The notes under the pieces: model-generated | The model's database searches: none | The model's input: only the letters and a program-made list of their open reading frames with translations | Told to the model about the DNA's origin: nothing | Made by a program: the position numbers and the translations under genes | Shown: piece after piece, positions 1 to 9,859 of the stretch | Layout: each line of letters opens with the position of its first letter | Position numbering within the stretch: position 1 is the stretch's first letter | Source: Symsagittifera roscoffensis | Lineage: Eukaryota; Xenacoelomorpha; Acoela; Convolutidae | DNA: 64,000 bases | Direction of reading: 5' to 3' | NCBI RefSeq assembly: GCF_963678635.1 | Contig: NC_087066.1 | Span: 53,460,312 to 53,524,311, forward strand

Positions 1-1000
1 TTTCAGTTCTGGGACAGATATGGATTTTTACGCTTGCGATAAGCAAGCGTTTTCAAACTGGAATATAGACTTTTTTTGGGTTAACAACTAAATTAACAAA
101 ATCAGTTGAATCTTTTCTTTTCACTTTTCTTTTTTATCATCTCTTCATTTATCTTCCTACCTTCTCTGAACATGTTAGACGTTGCTTCCCCCTTGGCCTG
201 GAGGTGAAGCAGTTGCCTTTGTACCCTGAGGTCTGGGGTCCGAGGCGTGGCTCCGAGAAAATTGAATTGTTGGTTTTTCGTTTTTTCGCTCAGGTTTTGT
301 CGGCTAAACTGCTACAACAGATTTAGCTTGTGCTCTAGATATTTTTCATTGTTGTTGCAAGTGCAAATGTTGTTCATTCTAATTTCAAGGGGGACTTGAA
401 ACATTTTAAAAAATCAAAAAATCATTTTTTTTTTCGGTTCAAGTGTTTTCAGCTCAAAGATTGTTGGCCTAGTTGATTTTTCTTTTGCTTCAAACAACTT
501 TCGTTTTAGTTGCAAGTGCAAGTGTTGTCCATTGTTGTTTGAAGTGGACTTAAAACTTTTTTTTTCTATAAAATCATATTTTTTTCGGCTCAACTTGTGT
601 CTGCTCAAAGATGTCGGCTTTGCTTGTTTTCGTAAATTTTGCTGCGTTGTTGCTGATTTAAAATTCAAGTGTCTGGAGTGCTTGCCTGGAATGAACTTCT
701 ATCGAGACATGAAAGTTTATGACTGTTTTTTTTTTCCAAATTTATTCATTTTCGCCTTTTCATGTTTTTATTTCATGTTTGTGTTGTATCGCAAGTGATG
801 CGAAGCTTTGCTTCGCCTCTGCGTCTTACAAAGTTTTTCAGGTTCCAAAAATGTCAGTTTTTGCCATCTGCAGTTAGATTTCAAGTTTTTTTATTAGAAA
901 CAGCCGAGTTAAAGAAAGACAACTACCTAAAAAATGAAAGTTTCCCTGCGAGTGATTAAATGGCATGAACAAAATGTCTTAACTGTCGATGAACGAAGAG
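1..1000 (+). repeat. Composite tRNA-headed SINE, copy A
   Basis: Long dispersed repeat with no gene in it. It starts with a small palindrome (ACGCTTGC gataa GCAAGCGT, about 29-50), continues through a T/C-rich stretch, and contains a tRNA-like head at about 184-250 (cttggcctggaggtgaagca as A box, a decayed B box near 230). A body unit of roughly 170 bp follows and is repeated at least twice (ttgcaagtgcaa, gggggacttgaaa, tttttcggttcaa, gctcaaagattgt). The same order of blocks recurs at 5800-6480 and partly at 7425-7740, which identifies it as a mobile repeat. ORFs in it are shadows. Confidence 0.6.
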
Positions 1001-1911
1001 AAGACACGTATTTAGTTTGTATGGTTATTCATTTTTGTCCAAGAAAAAGCTCCTGAAAGTTATTCACGTTTAAATTTGATTCATGGCTTAACTCTTGATT
1101 CTTTCAAATTTAACTCAAAATCATTTGCTAAAAGAAAGGCAAGTTTAACTCCTTTTTTAAAAGTGATTTTTAATTTCAAAGAGTTTCCAGTGGATTAAAA
1201 AAATTAGTATCGATCTAAATTTTGTGAAAAAAGGGCCCATCATTGTTCAAATTTCAAATTCAAAGAGTTTTAAATTGATTTTTTTCTCTGAAGTTCGAAA
1301 AGTTTCCAACTTTTTTTCATTTTTTTTGGTTTTTTCTTGTTCATTTCATTGGCGCTGTTTGATGGTTTTTTCCTTCAAATGTCGAGCTCAATTTTTGAAT
1401 GGTTTAATTTTCTATTTTAGTTATTCTTTGAATTGAAGTTTTCAAAGGACTGAAAAAAGGGGTTTTGTTTTTGCTATGCGGTACAATTTTTTGACAATAG
1501 TTTTTTGTTGACGATTTTTTATTTCGCGAATGAGGCTGATCTCCGCTTTGCTTGCTTGGAATTTCTGCTTCTAATTTATCTATTTTGTAAATTTTGAGAA
1601 AGTACCAGTAATGTTCGTCTCATGAAAATATTTATAAATTATATTTGATGATTTGTGTAATGAAACCAAGTATAAAAATTTCTGAAACTTTCAACTGAAC
1701 GTATGGGCAGTACAGTACATTCACATTTCAACATCAGTGAAATATTTTTTGGCCCATTATTCATTGGAAGTGGATAGCTGTTTTCCAGCGAAAAAAAAGC
1801 GAGTAACGTCAAGAATAAAATACCTAAATCAGAGTTTTAAGACAATGTGAAATGATTTAGATAACCCTAAGATTGTTGTGTTACGTAATATGATTCATAT
1901 TTGTGTTTAAG
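1001..1911. other. AT-rich stretch, probably intron of the gene ending at 2302
   Basis: No coding region can be supported. The sequence is T-rich with low-complexity runs. It probably belongs to the intron preceding the exon that starts near 1912, but no upstream exon was recognised. Confidence 0.35.
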
Positions 1912-2302
1912 ATATTGCTACAGTTATCTGCGTGACAAAGATATCTCGACTCTACAAGAGCTTCTGACAGATGCTGGCGTTGATTACAGTCAACAGCTGC
2001 CGAATTCAGCCGCCGAGGCTACTGGCAACAATACATGCCCAATCATTGAAACGAGTAACAGCGGCAGCGAAAAAGCATGCGGGCAGCCAGCTAAACCACA
2101 GCAGGGTGGCGTGTGTGACAAACACTATAACGAGTATCTGTCTACTTTGATAAAGAAAAACAAAATTGACCCGGTTGTGAAATTTTCGGTCGATGAGTGT
2201 TTGGCGGAACTACACAGAAGAGATGTGGCTTTCGACGAAAATTCTGAATTGGAAGTGTTGAAAAATTTGGTGATTACGAAAATACCCCTGGAGTATTTCT
2301 GA
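1912..2302 (+). CDS. Terminal exon of an unrecognised gene with a possible zinc-binding cluster
   Basis: An open frame ends at TGA 2300-2302. The start is not an ATG; an acceptor-like TTTAAG ends at 1911 (alternatively GCTACAG ending at 1921), so this is most likely a 3' exon. The composition is coding-like: GC-richer than its flanks, with balanced codons. The peptide contains C-P-I-I-E, then KACGQPAKPQQGGVCDKHY, a C..C..C..H spacing that recalls the zf-C3Hc3H type of zinc site in chromatin subunits such as KANSL2 or INO80D. I regard this only as a resemblance. The C-terminus is ...LVITKIPLEYF. The SIN3-like gene begins 464 bp downstream on the same strand, so the two could be co-transcribed. 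Function unknown. Confidence 0.5.
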
Positions 2303-2766
2303 TCAACCTGAAGGTGTTTGAAAGACTTTTCTGCTCACATTGTTGAATTTTGAACTCTGAAATTTTCTGAAATTCTATGAAACTGTGCTTTCAGTTCAGC
2401 TAGTCTGAAGTTTTTATATAACTCAATTATTATTTCCTTCGATGTTTAATTATATCGGTAAATTTTGCGTACTATCTGATTGAAAACATAATCTGAAAAA
2501 TGTGTGCTATTGTTTCGCCTTGGAATTTTTGGGAGAAGCGTTTTCAGTTCCATGATGTATATTGAGCCAATCGAACTCTATCCTCTGACGAAATTTAGTT
2601 AGATTTTATAATTATTCCTCCAATTAATGAAATTGACGCTTATATTTTTGTTTCAGGCTATCGACATAAAACTGAAAAAATGCAATCATTAGTTTGATTG
2701 TAACCCCTGACCTCTGACGCAATAGTTATTTAGATATTAAGTCAAATATTTACATTTCAGAGCAAA
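2303..2766 (+). other. Spacer with a splice-acceptor-like site before the SIN3-like gene
   Basis: AT-rich spacer with no ORF of note. Its last bases are ttacatttcag (acceptor consensus, ends 2760) followed by agcaaa and the ATG at 2767. This could be the 3' end of a 5'UTR intron or a trans-splice acceptor. No other signal was recognised. Confidence 0.45.
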
Positions 2767-5640
2767 ATGTCGGTACATCAAAATTTACTCCGAGGTCAAT
2801 TGTGTGACGTAATTCAGTATTGTGACAGGTACCCAAATCTGAAGCTGAAGCTACTTGAATTCCTGAAATATTCTCATGTGATTGTTTTTGAAGGTCAAAA
2901 ACACGAAGTGTTTCTGTCCTCAATACACGAGGTTGCTCAAAATTGCTGCAACAACCCAGAACTAGTCGAAAAATTAAATTTCATTTTGCCATCAACTTAT
3001 GCTCTATTCAAACGACATAAAGTGTTTGATTGGTCATTTGGATATTTGCTTCATAACTGGCAAAAGTATGTACCCAGAGAAATAACAACAATAAATGAAA
3101 CGGAAACTGTTGAAATTTTGACCAGTTATTTTTTTCATTCACTGGATCAAAAGTATTCATCTTTCTCGGATAAAGAGAAATTTATTTCAAATTTATTTTC
3201 GTTTTACGATATCCAAAACAGAATTAAATGTCTTGCTTGTCTAAAGCTCGACCTAAATGAAAGTTTTTTCATCGAACTGATCATAATTTTGGACAAGATG
3301 TTGTCAAATTTGAGTGCCTTATCGTTGAATCAAACAACAGAATATAATGAAGATCTATCGATTTACCAGCTAACTGATCCAGATTTTGAAGATCTCTTTT
3401 CAAAAATTTACTCTGTTTGCGATAGTCAAAGTGTGTATGAAAATTTTATCAGATGCATTGACCTCTACAATGAAAGAAAAGTGTCAAAACCTGAGTTAGC
3501 TAGATTAGTGTTACCGTTTTTGAAGAAACAACCAGAGATTTGGAGTTTGTTTCTGAAACTACTTAACTTGGACCCTTACGTGGTTTTTGACCCGAATTTT
3601 TCCGATACCCGTCCATTTAGCAAAAAAGAATATAACGAATATTTTGAGTTTGATTTCCTTACAAGTAAAAGATTTGGATCAAGCTACCGACTTCTACGGA
3701 CAACAGAAATAGTTGCAGAATGTCCTTTGCATGGAAGTAAAAAGCCGCGAAGTTACAAAGCCAAAAATTTAGACACTGAGAATCAATTTTCATGCGAAAA
3801 GCTTAAATTATGCAAATGTAAAGTGAACAAAGTATGGAACTCTTTTCCAAGTTGGTCGGAAGCGTCTTGGCAAATTATTGACAAACCGACAAGTTTGAAA
3901 AGCAGACAACATCTAACTAAGTTCACGGACTATTTGAATAAAATTGAGGACGATCGCTACGAACTAGATATGATAATACTGAACAATATTTCGGCTATTA
4001 AGCTTTTGGAAAGGTTCCAAAGCATTATTTTGGATTCGGCTGGAAACAATTTCGACCGAATAAACGCAGAAATGAAAAAGTTTATGCTCAACCTGCCGGG
4101 TGAGCGTGCTTATTCTGTGGAAAAATGGGCGATAAGCCGAATATATGGATCGAAGTTCTTTGATATCATGGAGGGCATTCAAAATAATCCTTATGTAGCA
4201 ATCCCGGTAGTTCTGAGAAGACTTCAAGAAAAACATTGCGAGTGGAAACATCTAAAAGAGACGTTAAATGGTGTTTGGAAACATCTAAGCGAATCGTTTA
4301 CTAAGAAACACAATGTACAGCTTCTGGCTAACTTGAACAATGTCAAACTAGCCCAGTTTAAAAAATCGGCGTTGAAGGTTTTGAAAAACGAACTGGAAGT
4401 TCAAGAGGCGGAATTGAGGTTTAAACTAAACTTGAAATCCCTGAACAAAATATCAAATCAGCACCACGCCAATACCTCGAATGTTTGTTTTCCTGTTCAA
4501 AATTTCGAGTTCGAAATTTCGGTGTTGAAATTAACAGCCGACTTGGTTCAGATTTCGATCAATGACTCTGCGTTTGGACAGCAGAAATTTCCAATTGATG
4601 AAACAAGTAATGACAGCGAAATTGTTGCTGATTTTGACTCTAGTTTATCTTCGTTTATGAAGTACGTTTGCAAAAACCTTTTGTTCGTTGACACTGAAGA
4701 AACAAGTACCCAAATAGGTTGTGAAAAAGTTTTAATTGAACCAGAGGCTCGGCGTACCACTGAAAAATTTATATGCAATTTTCAGTGGTATACGGTATTG
4801 AAATTTATATATCAGTTGCATGAAATCTTCGAAAAAGCAATCACGAAGTTTAGAAAAAACGAAACAAATTCAGCTCATGAAAACATAGAAGTCATTTGTC
4901 ATAAGATTTTCTCAATTTGCACTGGATTTTTACTGGGAGCGACCGATGCTAACGGGTTTGAATCATCTATCGCTTCTGAATTCGGGTCTGAAGTATACAT
5001 TGAGCTCGCATGCGTTGATAAAGTTATGTCTAATTTTGTGAAGTTTTTAAATACCGTTTGGAATAGCTCAAACTGTTTGAATCTTCTAAGCTTATGGGCT
5101 AAATTTAGCAATGAAGATGTAAGTTCGGAAGAAATCTGGTTTATATACTTCAAGGATTGTTTGAATTTTTTCACGGCGTCAGAACGAATTTTTGAAGCCG
5201 CTTTTGTCATTAGCAGAAATAAAGGTAAAGTTGAAGTTAAACATTGGAAGCGAGATTTTTTTGACCAAATTCGGAAAATAGCTGAAGAGAAATGTGTAGA
5301 AGAAGAATATTTAAATCGTTATTTGAATTTTCACGAAACGAGACGATATAAATCAGATGAAATTGATGATGTTGACGACCACAGAAAAATAGGAAGATCG
5401 CCTGTGTTTTTGAAACGAAATGTTAGGAAATCTGCGATGCCCTCTAAATTTTATTTCAACGATGATTCCAGTCAGTATTTCGGGGCTGAAAATAACAGCG
5501 GAAGGAAACGGATAATCGAATGCACAGGCTCCTCAACATGTTTTTACGTACCGAAAATTTATTTCGAGGGTTGCGATGATGCTGCACAAAAAGCAAAGAA
5601 GAGAAAACGCGCTTTCGATAAGTTAAAAATTCAATTATAG
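2767..5640 (+). CDS. SIN3-like: SIN3-like transcriptional corepressor, intronless and diverged
   Basis: Single-exon ORF of 957 residues. SIN3 proteins are nuclear scaffolds that recruit class I histone deacetylases; paired amphipathic helix (PAH) domains bind repressors and a central domain binds HDAC. Visible here: a PAH-like segment at about 35-85 (...NNPELVEKLNFILPSTY), a clearer PAH3-like segment at 220-270 (KVSKPELARLVLPFLKKQP), and the conserved HDAC-interaction block at about 300-400 (FGSSYRLL, then C-x-C before KVWNSFPSWSE and DDRYELDMII). A further conserved region follows at 440-515 (RIYGSKFFDIMEGIQNNP, VVLRRLQEK, GVWK). A Sin3 C-terminal motif lies near 668 (FICNFQWYTVLKFI), and the tail is basic (KKRKRAFDKL). 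It is shorter than human SIN3A (about 1,270 residues) and has no intron, so it may be a retrocopy or a fast-evolving paralogue. The ATG follows an acceptor-like TTTCAG by 6 bases. Confidence 0.85.
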   Translation: MSVHQNLLRGQLCDVIQYCDRYPNLKLKLLEFLKYSHVIVFEGQKHEVFLSSIHEVAQNCCNNPELVEKLNFILPSTYALFKRHKVFDWSFGYLLHNWQKYVPREITTINETETVEILTSYFFHSLDQKYSSFSDKEKFISNLFSFYDIQNRIKCLACLKLDLNESFFIELIIILDKMLSNLSALSLNQTTEYNEDLSIYQLTDPDFEDLFSKIYSVCDSQSVYENFIRCIDLYNERKVSKPELARLVLPFLKKQPEIWSLFLKLLNLDPYVVFDPNFSDTRPFSKKEYNEYFEFDFLTSKRFGSSYRLLRTTEIVAECPLHGSKKPRSYKAKNLDTENQFSCEKLKLCKCKVNKVWNSFPSWSEASWQIIDKPTSLKSRQHLTKFTDYLNKIEDDRYELDMIILNNISAIKLLERFQSIILDSAGNNFDRINAEMKKFMLNLPGERAYSVEKWAISRIYGSKFFDIMEGIQNNPYVAIPVVLRRLQEKHCEWKHLKETLNGVWKHLSESFTKKHNVQLLANLNNVKLAQFKKSALKVLKNELEVQEAELRFKLNLKSLNKISNQHHANTSNVCFPVQNFEFEISVLKLTADLVQISINDSAFGQQKFPIDETSNDSEIVADFDSSLSSFMKYVCKNLLFVDTEETSTQIGCEKVLIEPEARRTTEKFICNFQWYTVLKFIYQLHEIFEKAITKFRKNETNSAHENIEVICHKIFSICTGFLLGATDANGFESSIASEFGSEVYIELACVDKVMSNFVKFLNTVWNSSNCLNLLSLWAKFSNEDVSSEEIWFIYFKDCLNFFTASERIFEAAFVISRNKGKVEVKHWKRDFFDQIRKIAEEKCVEEEYLNRYLNFHETRRYKSDEIDDVDDHRKIGRSPVFLKRNVRKSAMPSKFYFNDDSSQYFGAENNSGRKRIIECTGSSTCFYVPKIYFEGCDDAAQKAKKRKRAFDKLKIQL

Positions 5641-6951
5641 TGTACGATTAGTATTGATGGTTTGTAAAATTAGAATTATATGAATTCTTTTTTCCGTGTC
5701 TTAAGATATAACAAGAAGTAAAAGTATTGTTCCGACTTTCGAAGAAAGTCAGGAGTATATATGCTCGCCGTTGTTTTTATTTCAGACCTCTTTTTACATT
5801 TTTTTAACAACAAGATAAAGTTAACAACAAGATCAGTTGAATCACTTGCTGGCTGTGCAGCTGACTTCTTTTCACTTTTCTTTTAATATCTTACAGGTTG
5901 CTTTTTTCTTGGCCTGGAGGTAAATCAGTTGCCTTTGTATACTAAGGTTCTGGGTTTCGAGTCCCGGCCAGGCCTGGTTTTTTTAGTATCAAGGAATTTG
6001 AAAAAAAAAGTTCAGAGATAAATGAATTGTTGGTTTTTCGTTTGTTTGCTCAAGTTTTATCGGCTACATTGCCACAACTTATTTTGCTTGTGGTGTAGAC
6101 AATTTTCATTGTAGTTATAAGCGAAGTGTTGTTCATTCTATTTTCAGGGGGTGACTTGAAAGATTTTTAAAAACGGTTTTATAATTTTTTTTTATTTAGT
6201 TGGTGCCTGCTCAAAGATTGTCGGCTTAGCTGCCACATCACCGATTTTTTTTGCTCTAAGCAAATTTCATTGTAGTTGCATGTGCAAGTGCTGTTCTTTC
6301 TATTTTAAACGGGGACATGAAAGATTTTAAAAAAACAACAAATATTTTTTTTTGCGATTCAAGTGGTTTCAGCTTAAAGATTGTTGGATTGGTTGGCACA
6401 CCACTGATTTTTCTTGTGCTGAAATAATTTTCATTGTAGTTGCAAGTGTTGTTCCTTGTTGTTATTTTTTTCAAAAATTTTCGTTTTTTTTCGGCTTTTT
6501 ATGTTTAGTTTATGTTGGCGTTCCAAATTGAATTGATGCAGTTAGTTGGTTTTATTAACTTCATACAAATTCAAATAGCGATACTTAATTTTTGATTTTA
6601 TCAGCCTAAAGTCCATAGCTTTGCCAATATTTAATTTATCAAAAACTAGTTAAAGGGGCTAATTAAAGCGCAGTCGAAACGCTTAGGCCTTTGCTCTGAT
6701 ACGAGCAGTCTTGCTTAAATCAAGTCGCGTGCATCGAGCTACATTGTTCCGAGCACCTAACATGCGATGAAACTTGTATTCGGTTTAGTTTTATTTTCAC
6801 GCCGATTCAGGTACAGCAAAGAAGTATAATCATAAGGAAACAGCAATAACATCTTAAAGTAGTGAACGCGTTTTTTGCAAGATTCTACAGGTGCCTAAAA
6901 TGCAAAGCTTACGTGAGGCGTCGAAAATTGTTTTTTTTTCTTCAATTTCAG
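5641..6951. repeat. Intergenic spacer filled by composite SINE, copy B
   Basis: Downstream of the SIN3-like stop, a short TTGTTCCGAC-containing repeat end lies near 5727-5745. Copy B of the composite SINE occupies about 5800-6480. Its tRNA-like head (5895-5985) is better preserved than in copy A: tggcctggaggtaaatca as A box and ggtttcgagtcccggcc as B box. At least three ~170-bp body units follow. The remaining 6481-6951 is the probable promoter and 5'UTR of RRP9 and ends in ttcaatttcag just before the ATG. Confidence 0.6.
5895..5985 (+). repeat. tRNA-derived SINE head (A and B boxes)
   Basis: The sequence reads like a degenerate tRNA 5'-to-3' with internal RNA polymerase III boxes, including the T-arm-like ggtttcgagtcccggcc. 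It does not fold as a functional tRNA and is embedded in a repeat found elsewhere in the window, so it is a SINE head and not a tRNA gene. Confidence 0.6.
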
Positions 6952-7227
6952 ATGTCTAAGTTCTTTGCTCGGAAGCGAAAGCCCGAATTAGGCACAGCAG
7001 GCAAGCCAACTAAAAGTAAACTCCTGAAACCGAGCAGCAACATTGGGAGCAAGAAAGTGAAGAAGAAGGATTTTGAAGACGAGGTGGTGACTTCGGACAG
7101 CGACTTGGACGGAGGCTCACTTCCCCCGCCTGAAGACAACGAAGAGGAGGCTGAGAATGAAGAAGAGACTAATCAGCAGACAAAACTAAGACTTGCAAAA
7201 GCATATATTGAGGAAGTGAAGGAAAAG
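6952..7227 (+). CDS. RRP9: RRP9 (U3-55K) exon 1
   Basis: First 92 codons of the U3 snoRNP-specific WD40 protein Rrp9/U3-55K, which binds the U3 box B/C motif and is needed for 18S rRNA processing in the nucleolus. This exon encodes the basic, nuclear-localising N-terminus (MSKFFARKRKPE, KKVKKKDFEDE), an acidic stretch and the family-specific motif TKLRLAKAYIEEVKEK, which matches the (K)LRLAKLYLEQL region of vertebrate RRP9. The ATG is immediately preceded by ttcaatttcag, so the mRNA 5' end is probably made by splicing (5'UTR intron or trans-spliced leader). The exon ends AAAAG at 7227, with donor GTACCT at 7228, phase 0. Confidence 0.85.
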
Positions 7228-8719
7228 GTACCTGTTTTGTTCTTTCAATTTGAGTATAAAAAAGAAAAATTATTCATTCTAAAATTAATAAGTTTCGGAA
7301 GTTGCCATAAAAGCGGTTAAAGCATCAGCAATTTTTTTTACTTCAGTAATCGGCGACTAAAATCATTCTATTGGTGGTGTCATAATACTTGCTGAGATGT
7401 GGGCTTTGGAAAGAAATATTGCAATATGATTATTACGCTTGCGATTAGCAAGCGTTATTAAAGCGGAATGTAGACTTTTTTTGGGTTAACAACTAGTTTA
7501 ACAAAATCGGTTGAATCTTTTATGGGTTGGTAATAGGTGGGTGGGTACTAAATTACTATCAACCACTGGGCGGGAACTAGTTACTACAGGGCAGTTTGAG
7601 GGGGACTTGAAACTTGTTAAAGTTTTTTATTACAAAATCCTTTTTTTTCGGCTCAACTGGTGTCTGCTCAAATATTGTCATCCCTGTTTCCGCTTCGTAA
7701 AATTGTTCAGTTTCTAATTTTAATTTCAATTGTCTTGCTTGGCTTGTTTGCTTTGAATTCCTATTCAATAAAAACAGGTATTATGAAAATGTTTGAAATT
7801 GGTTTTTTTTTTGGAAAATTTCATCACTTCGCAAAAAAAATTTTTTCTTAAAAATCCTTTTAACGATTTTCAAAAGTGGTATCCATAGAAAAACCGCTTG
7901 TATTCTTTTGTGCTTGCATACTCGCCTGGGCTCTTTTTGCTTTATCACTTTGTCTGCGGCCTTCGAAAATGTCTGTGGGGGATATTTGACCGATATTTCA
8001 GATTTTTTTGTATTTTCAAAAACTAACCTACCAAGTCAGAGATTTTTGTTTCAGTGAATAGAGCAAACCTTTCCGATTCGCACAATTCTCATTTCATTTA
8101 ATAGAGAAACGACGGAGGTTTTGTGCAAAGTCCAATTTTTGAAATTACGCATTTTGTACCGCATCAGTATAACATTCAAAAAATATCAAACACCTTCATG
8201 CCGATTTAGCTGGGCCCTAAGTGTGCTTCATTGGGTTATGTGAAAACTTTGGTTCACCTAGTTTTTTTTCAACGTTTTTGTTTCATATTTTATGATTGTG
8301 TTGTATCGCAAGTGGAGCGAAGCTCGGCTTCGCCGCTGTGTGCAAACAACGTGTTCATAGCTGCGAGGCACTTTTATTCCTCTTGCATGAAGTTTTCGAA
8401 ATTTTCAACCAATTGACGCCCTTTAAATGGTCGAAAACTCCAAATTTATTGCTTTTTTCTATCGAACTTTTGAAAACTGAGCTCTGATTTGTTGTAAAAT
8501 TTTCGCAAAATGTGTCATTCGCGCATAAGGGATGTCCCCTGACTTAATCAGCAAAACAGATAGTAGTGCAAGAAAATATAGCATTTTCGCGAACGACAAT
8601 GCCTTTTTTCACGAACGGCAGCCAATTAAGTCAAAGAATACTCGGCAAACAGACACACCCGATAGTTTCGGCAAAGTGACCTTTTGGATTTTTCTACATG
8701 CCACCATGATATGTTATAG
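7228..8719 (+). other. RRP9 intron with repeat insertions
   Basis: Intron of about 1.49 kb between two exons of the same family protein. It contains a partial composite SINE (7425-7740, with the ACGCTTGC palindrome and the unit ggctcaactggtgtctgctc) and one copy of the GCGAAGC/GCTTCGC hairpin repeat (about 8300-8345). The acceptor is inferred at ttatag ending 8719, because it is the one that restores phase 0; its pyrimidine tract is weak. Confidence 0.65.
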
Positions 8720-9859
8720 GTTCGGCTGGGGTTGACCTCAGATCGCAAACGACTACACGGGGACGAATCGGGAGGTGAGAGCTCAGATGACAATTCCGAC
8801 GAAGAAGCTCAAGTGGGGCTCGCATTACGGAAAGAAAGTGCGCTCAAGTCAGGACAATTGCAACAAGAATATTCTAGAATCTTTACTGAGAACGAACCAA
8901 AAGAAGTGCAAAGATTCACAGGACATAAAAATTCTGTTACATGTGGCTGTTTAAGTGCAAATGGCCTTGAATTATACACAGGAGCGAAAGATTGTTCTAT
9001 CATCAAGTGGTGCTTGGTTAAGGCAGAAAGAATATGGCGGATCCAAGGGCAAAAAAAGAAAGCAAAAGACAGAGTTTGTCATAAATATCAAGTGAACAGT
9101 ATTGCTGTTTCTGACGATTCAAAGTTTTTAGTTTCTGCAGGAAATGACAATGAAATTTTCATATGGAATCCTTTAAACGGAAGTTTGGTGACTAAGCTTA
9201 AAGGTCACCAATCTAGTGTGATCTCTTTGGCGTTCAAGCCGCATAGTTATCAGTTGTTCAGTACTTCTAAGGACAGATTTGTGAAGATTTGGCAGGTTGA
9301 CGACGAAGTTTTGCTCGACAATTTGTGCGGTCATGAAAGTACAGTAAACTCAGTTCATGTTTTCTACGAGAATCCGGTAACAAGTGGAGGAATTGACAAA
9401 ACGATACGACTTTGGAAAGTGGCAGAAAGTTCGCAACTTGTTTTTGTACATTCAGAGTATGTTGATTGCGTTTTGTGTTTGAGTAGAGAAACTTTTGTGT
9501 CTGGAGATTGCGCAGGTGCGCTTTGTATCTGGTCGACCAAAAAGAAGAAGCCAATTTTTAAACAGCTGGATGCACATTCGCCCAAGTGGGTTGCTAGCTT
9601 AGCTACTTTGCCTTCTTCTGATATTTTAGCATCGGGCTCTTCTTGTGGAGCAGTTAAACTGTGGAAAGTTATAAAATACGTGAAACTGCAATTGATTCGA
9701 TCGGTTCCAGTGACAGGTTTCGTCAATTTTATTCTGTTTACCCCTGATGCGACAAAGATGATTTTGGGTATCTCAAAAGAAAATAAACTGGGAAGGTTTG
9801 AAGTGATTGAAAACTGTAAAAAATCAGTTATGGTGTATCAATTTACAGCTGCTGAGTAA
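8720..9859 (+). CDS. RRP9: RRP9 (U3-55K) exon 2, WD40 propeller
   Basis: Terminal exon, 379 codons plus stop. With exon 1 the protein is about 471 residues, almost the length of human RRP9 (475), which supports the splice model. After an acidic linker come WD40 blades: FTGHKNSVTC...AKDCSIIKW, VNSIAVSDDSKFLVSAGNDN...FIW, LKGHQSSVISLAF...KDRFVKIW, LCGHESTVNSV...DKTIRLWKV, FVSGDCAGALCIW, WVASLATLPSSDILASGSSC...VKLWKV, and the closing VTGFVNFILF...KENKLGRF. The stretches GAKDCSIIKW and ESSQLVFVHSEYVDCV are specific to the Rrp9 family rather than generic WD40. The exact acceptor (8719/8720) is inferred from phase. Confidence 0.88.
   Translation, partial: VRLGLTSDRKRLHGDESGGESSDDNSDEEAQVGLALRKESALKSGQLQQEYSRIFTENEPKEVQRFTGHKNSVTCGCLSANGLELYTGAKDCSIIKWCLVKAERIWRIQGQKKKAKDRVCHKYQVNSIAVSDDSKFLVSAGNDNEIFIWNPLNGSLVTKLKGHQSSVISLAFKPHSYQLFSTSKDRFVKIWQVDDEVLLDNLCGHESTVNSVHVFYENPVTSGGIDKTIRLWKVAESSQLVFVHSEYVDCVLCLSRETFVSGDCAGALCIWSTKKKKPIFKQLDAHSPKWVASLATLPSSDILASGSSCGAVKLWKVIKYVKLQLIRSVPVTGFVNFILFTPDATKMILGISKENKLGRFEVIENCKKSVMVYQFTAAE

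Noticed and set aside
414..959. Overlapping ORFs of 65-88 codons in the first kilobase
   Set aside because: They lie in the composite SINE, are T-rich and low complexity, and paralogous copies do not keep the frames.
3964..5210. Minus-strand ORFs of 76-103 codons under the SIN3-like gene
   Set aside because: Shadows of the plus-strand coding frame; no domain recognised.
5895..5985. Possible functional tRNA gene
   Set aside because: A and B boxes are present, but no acceptor or anticodon stem closes, and the sequence is part of a multi-copy repeat.
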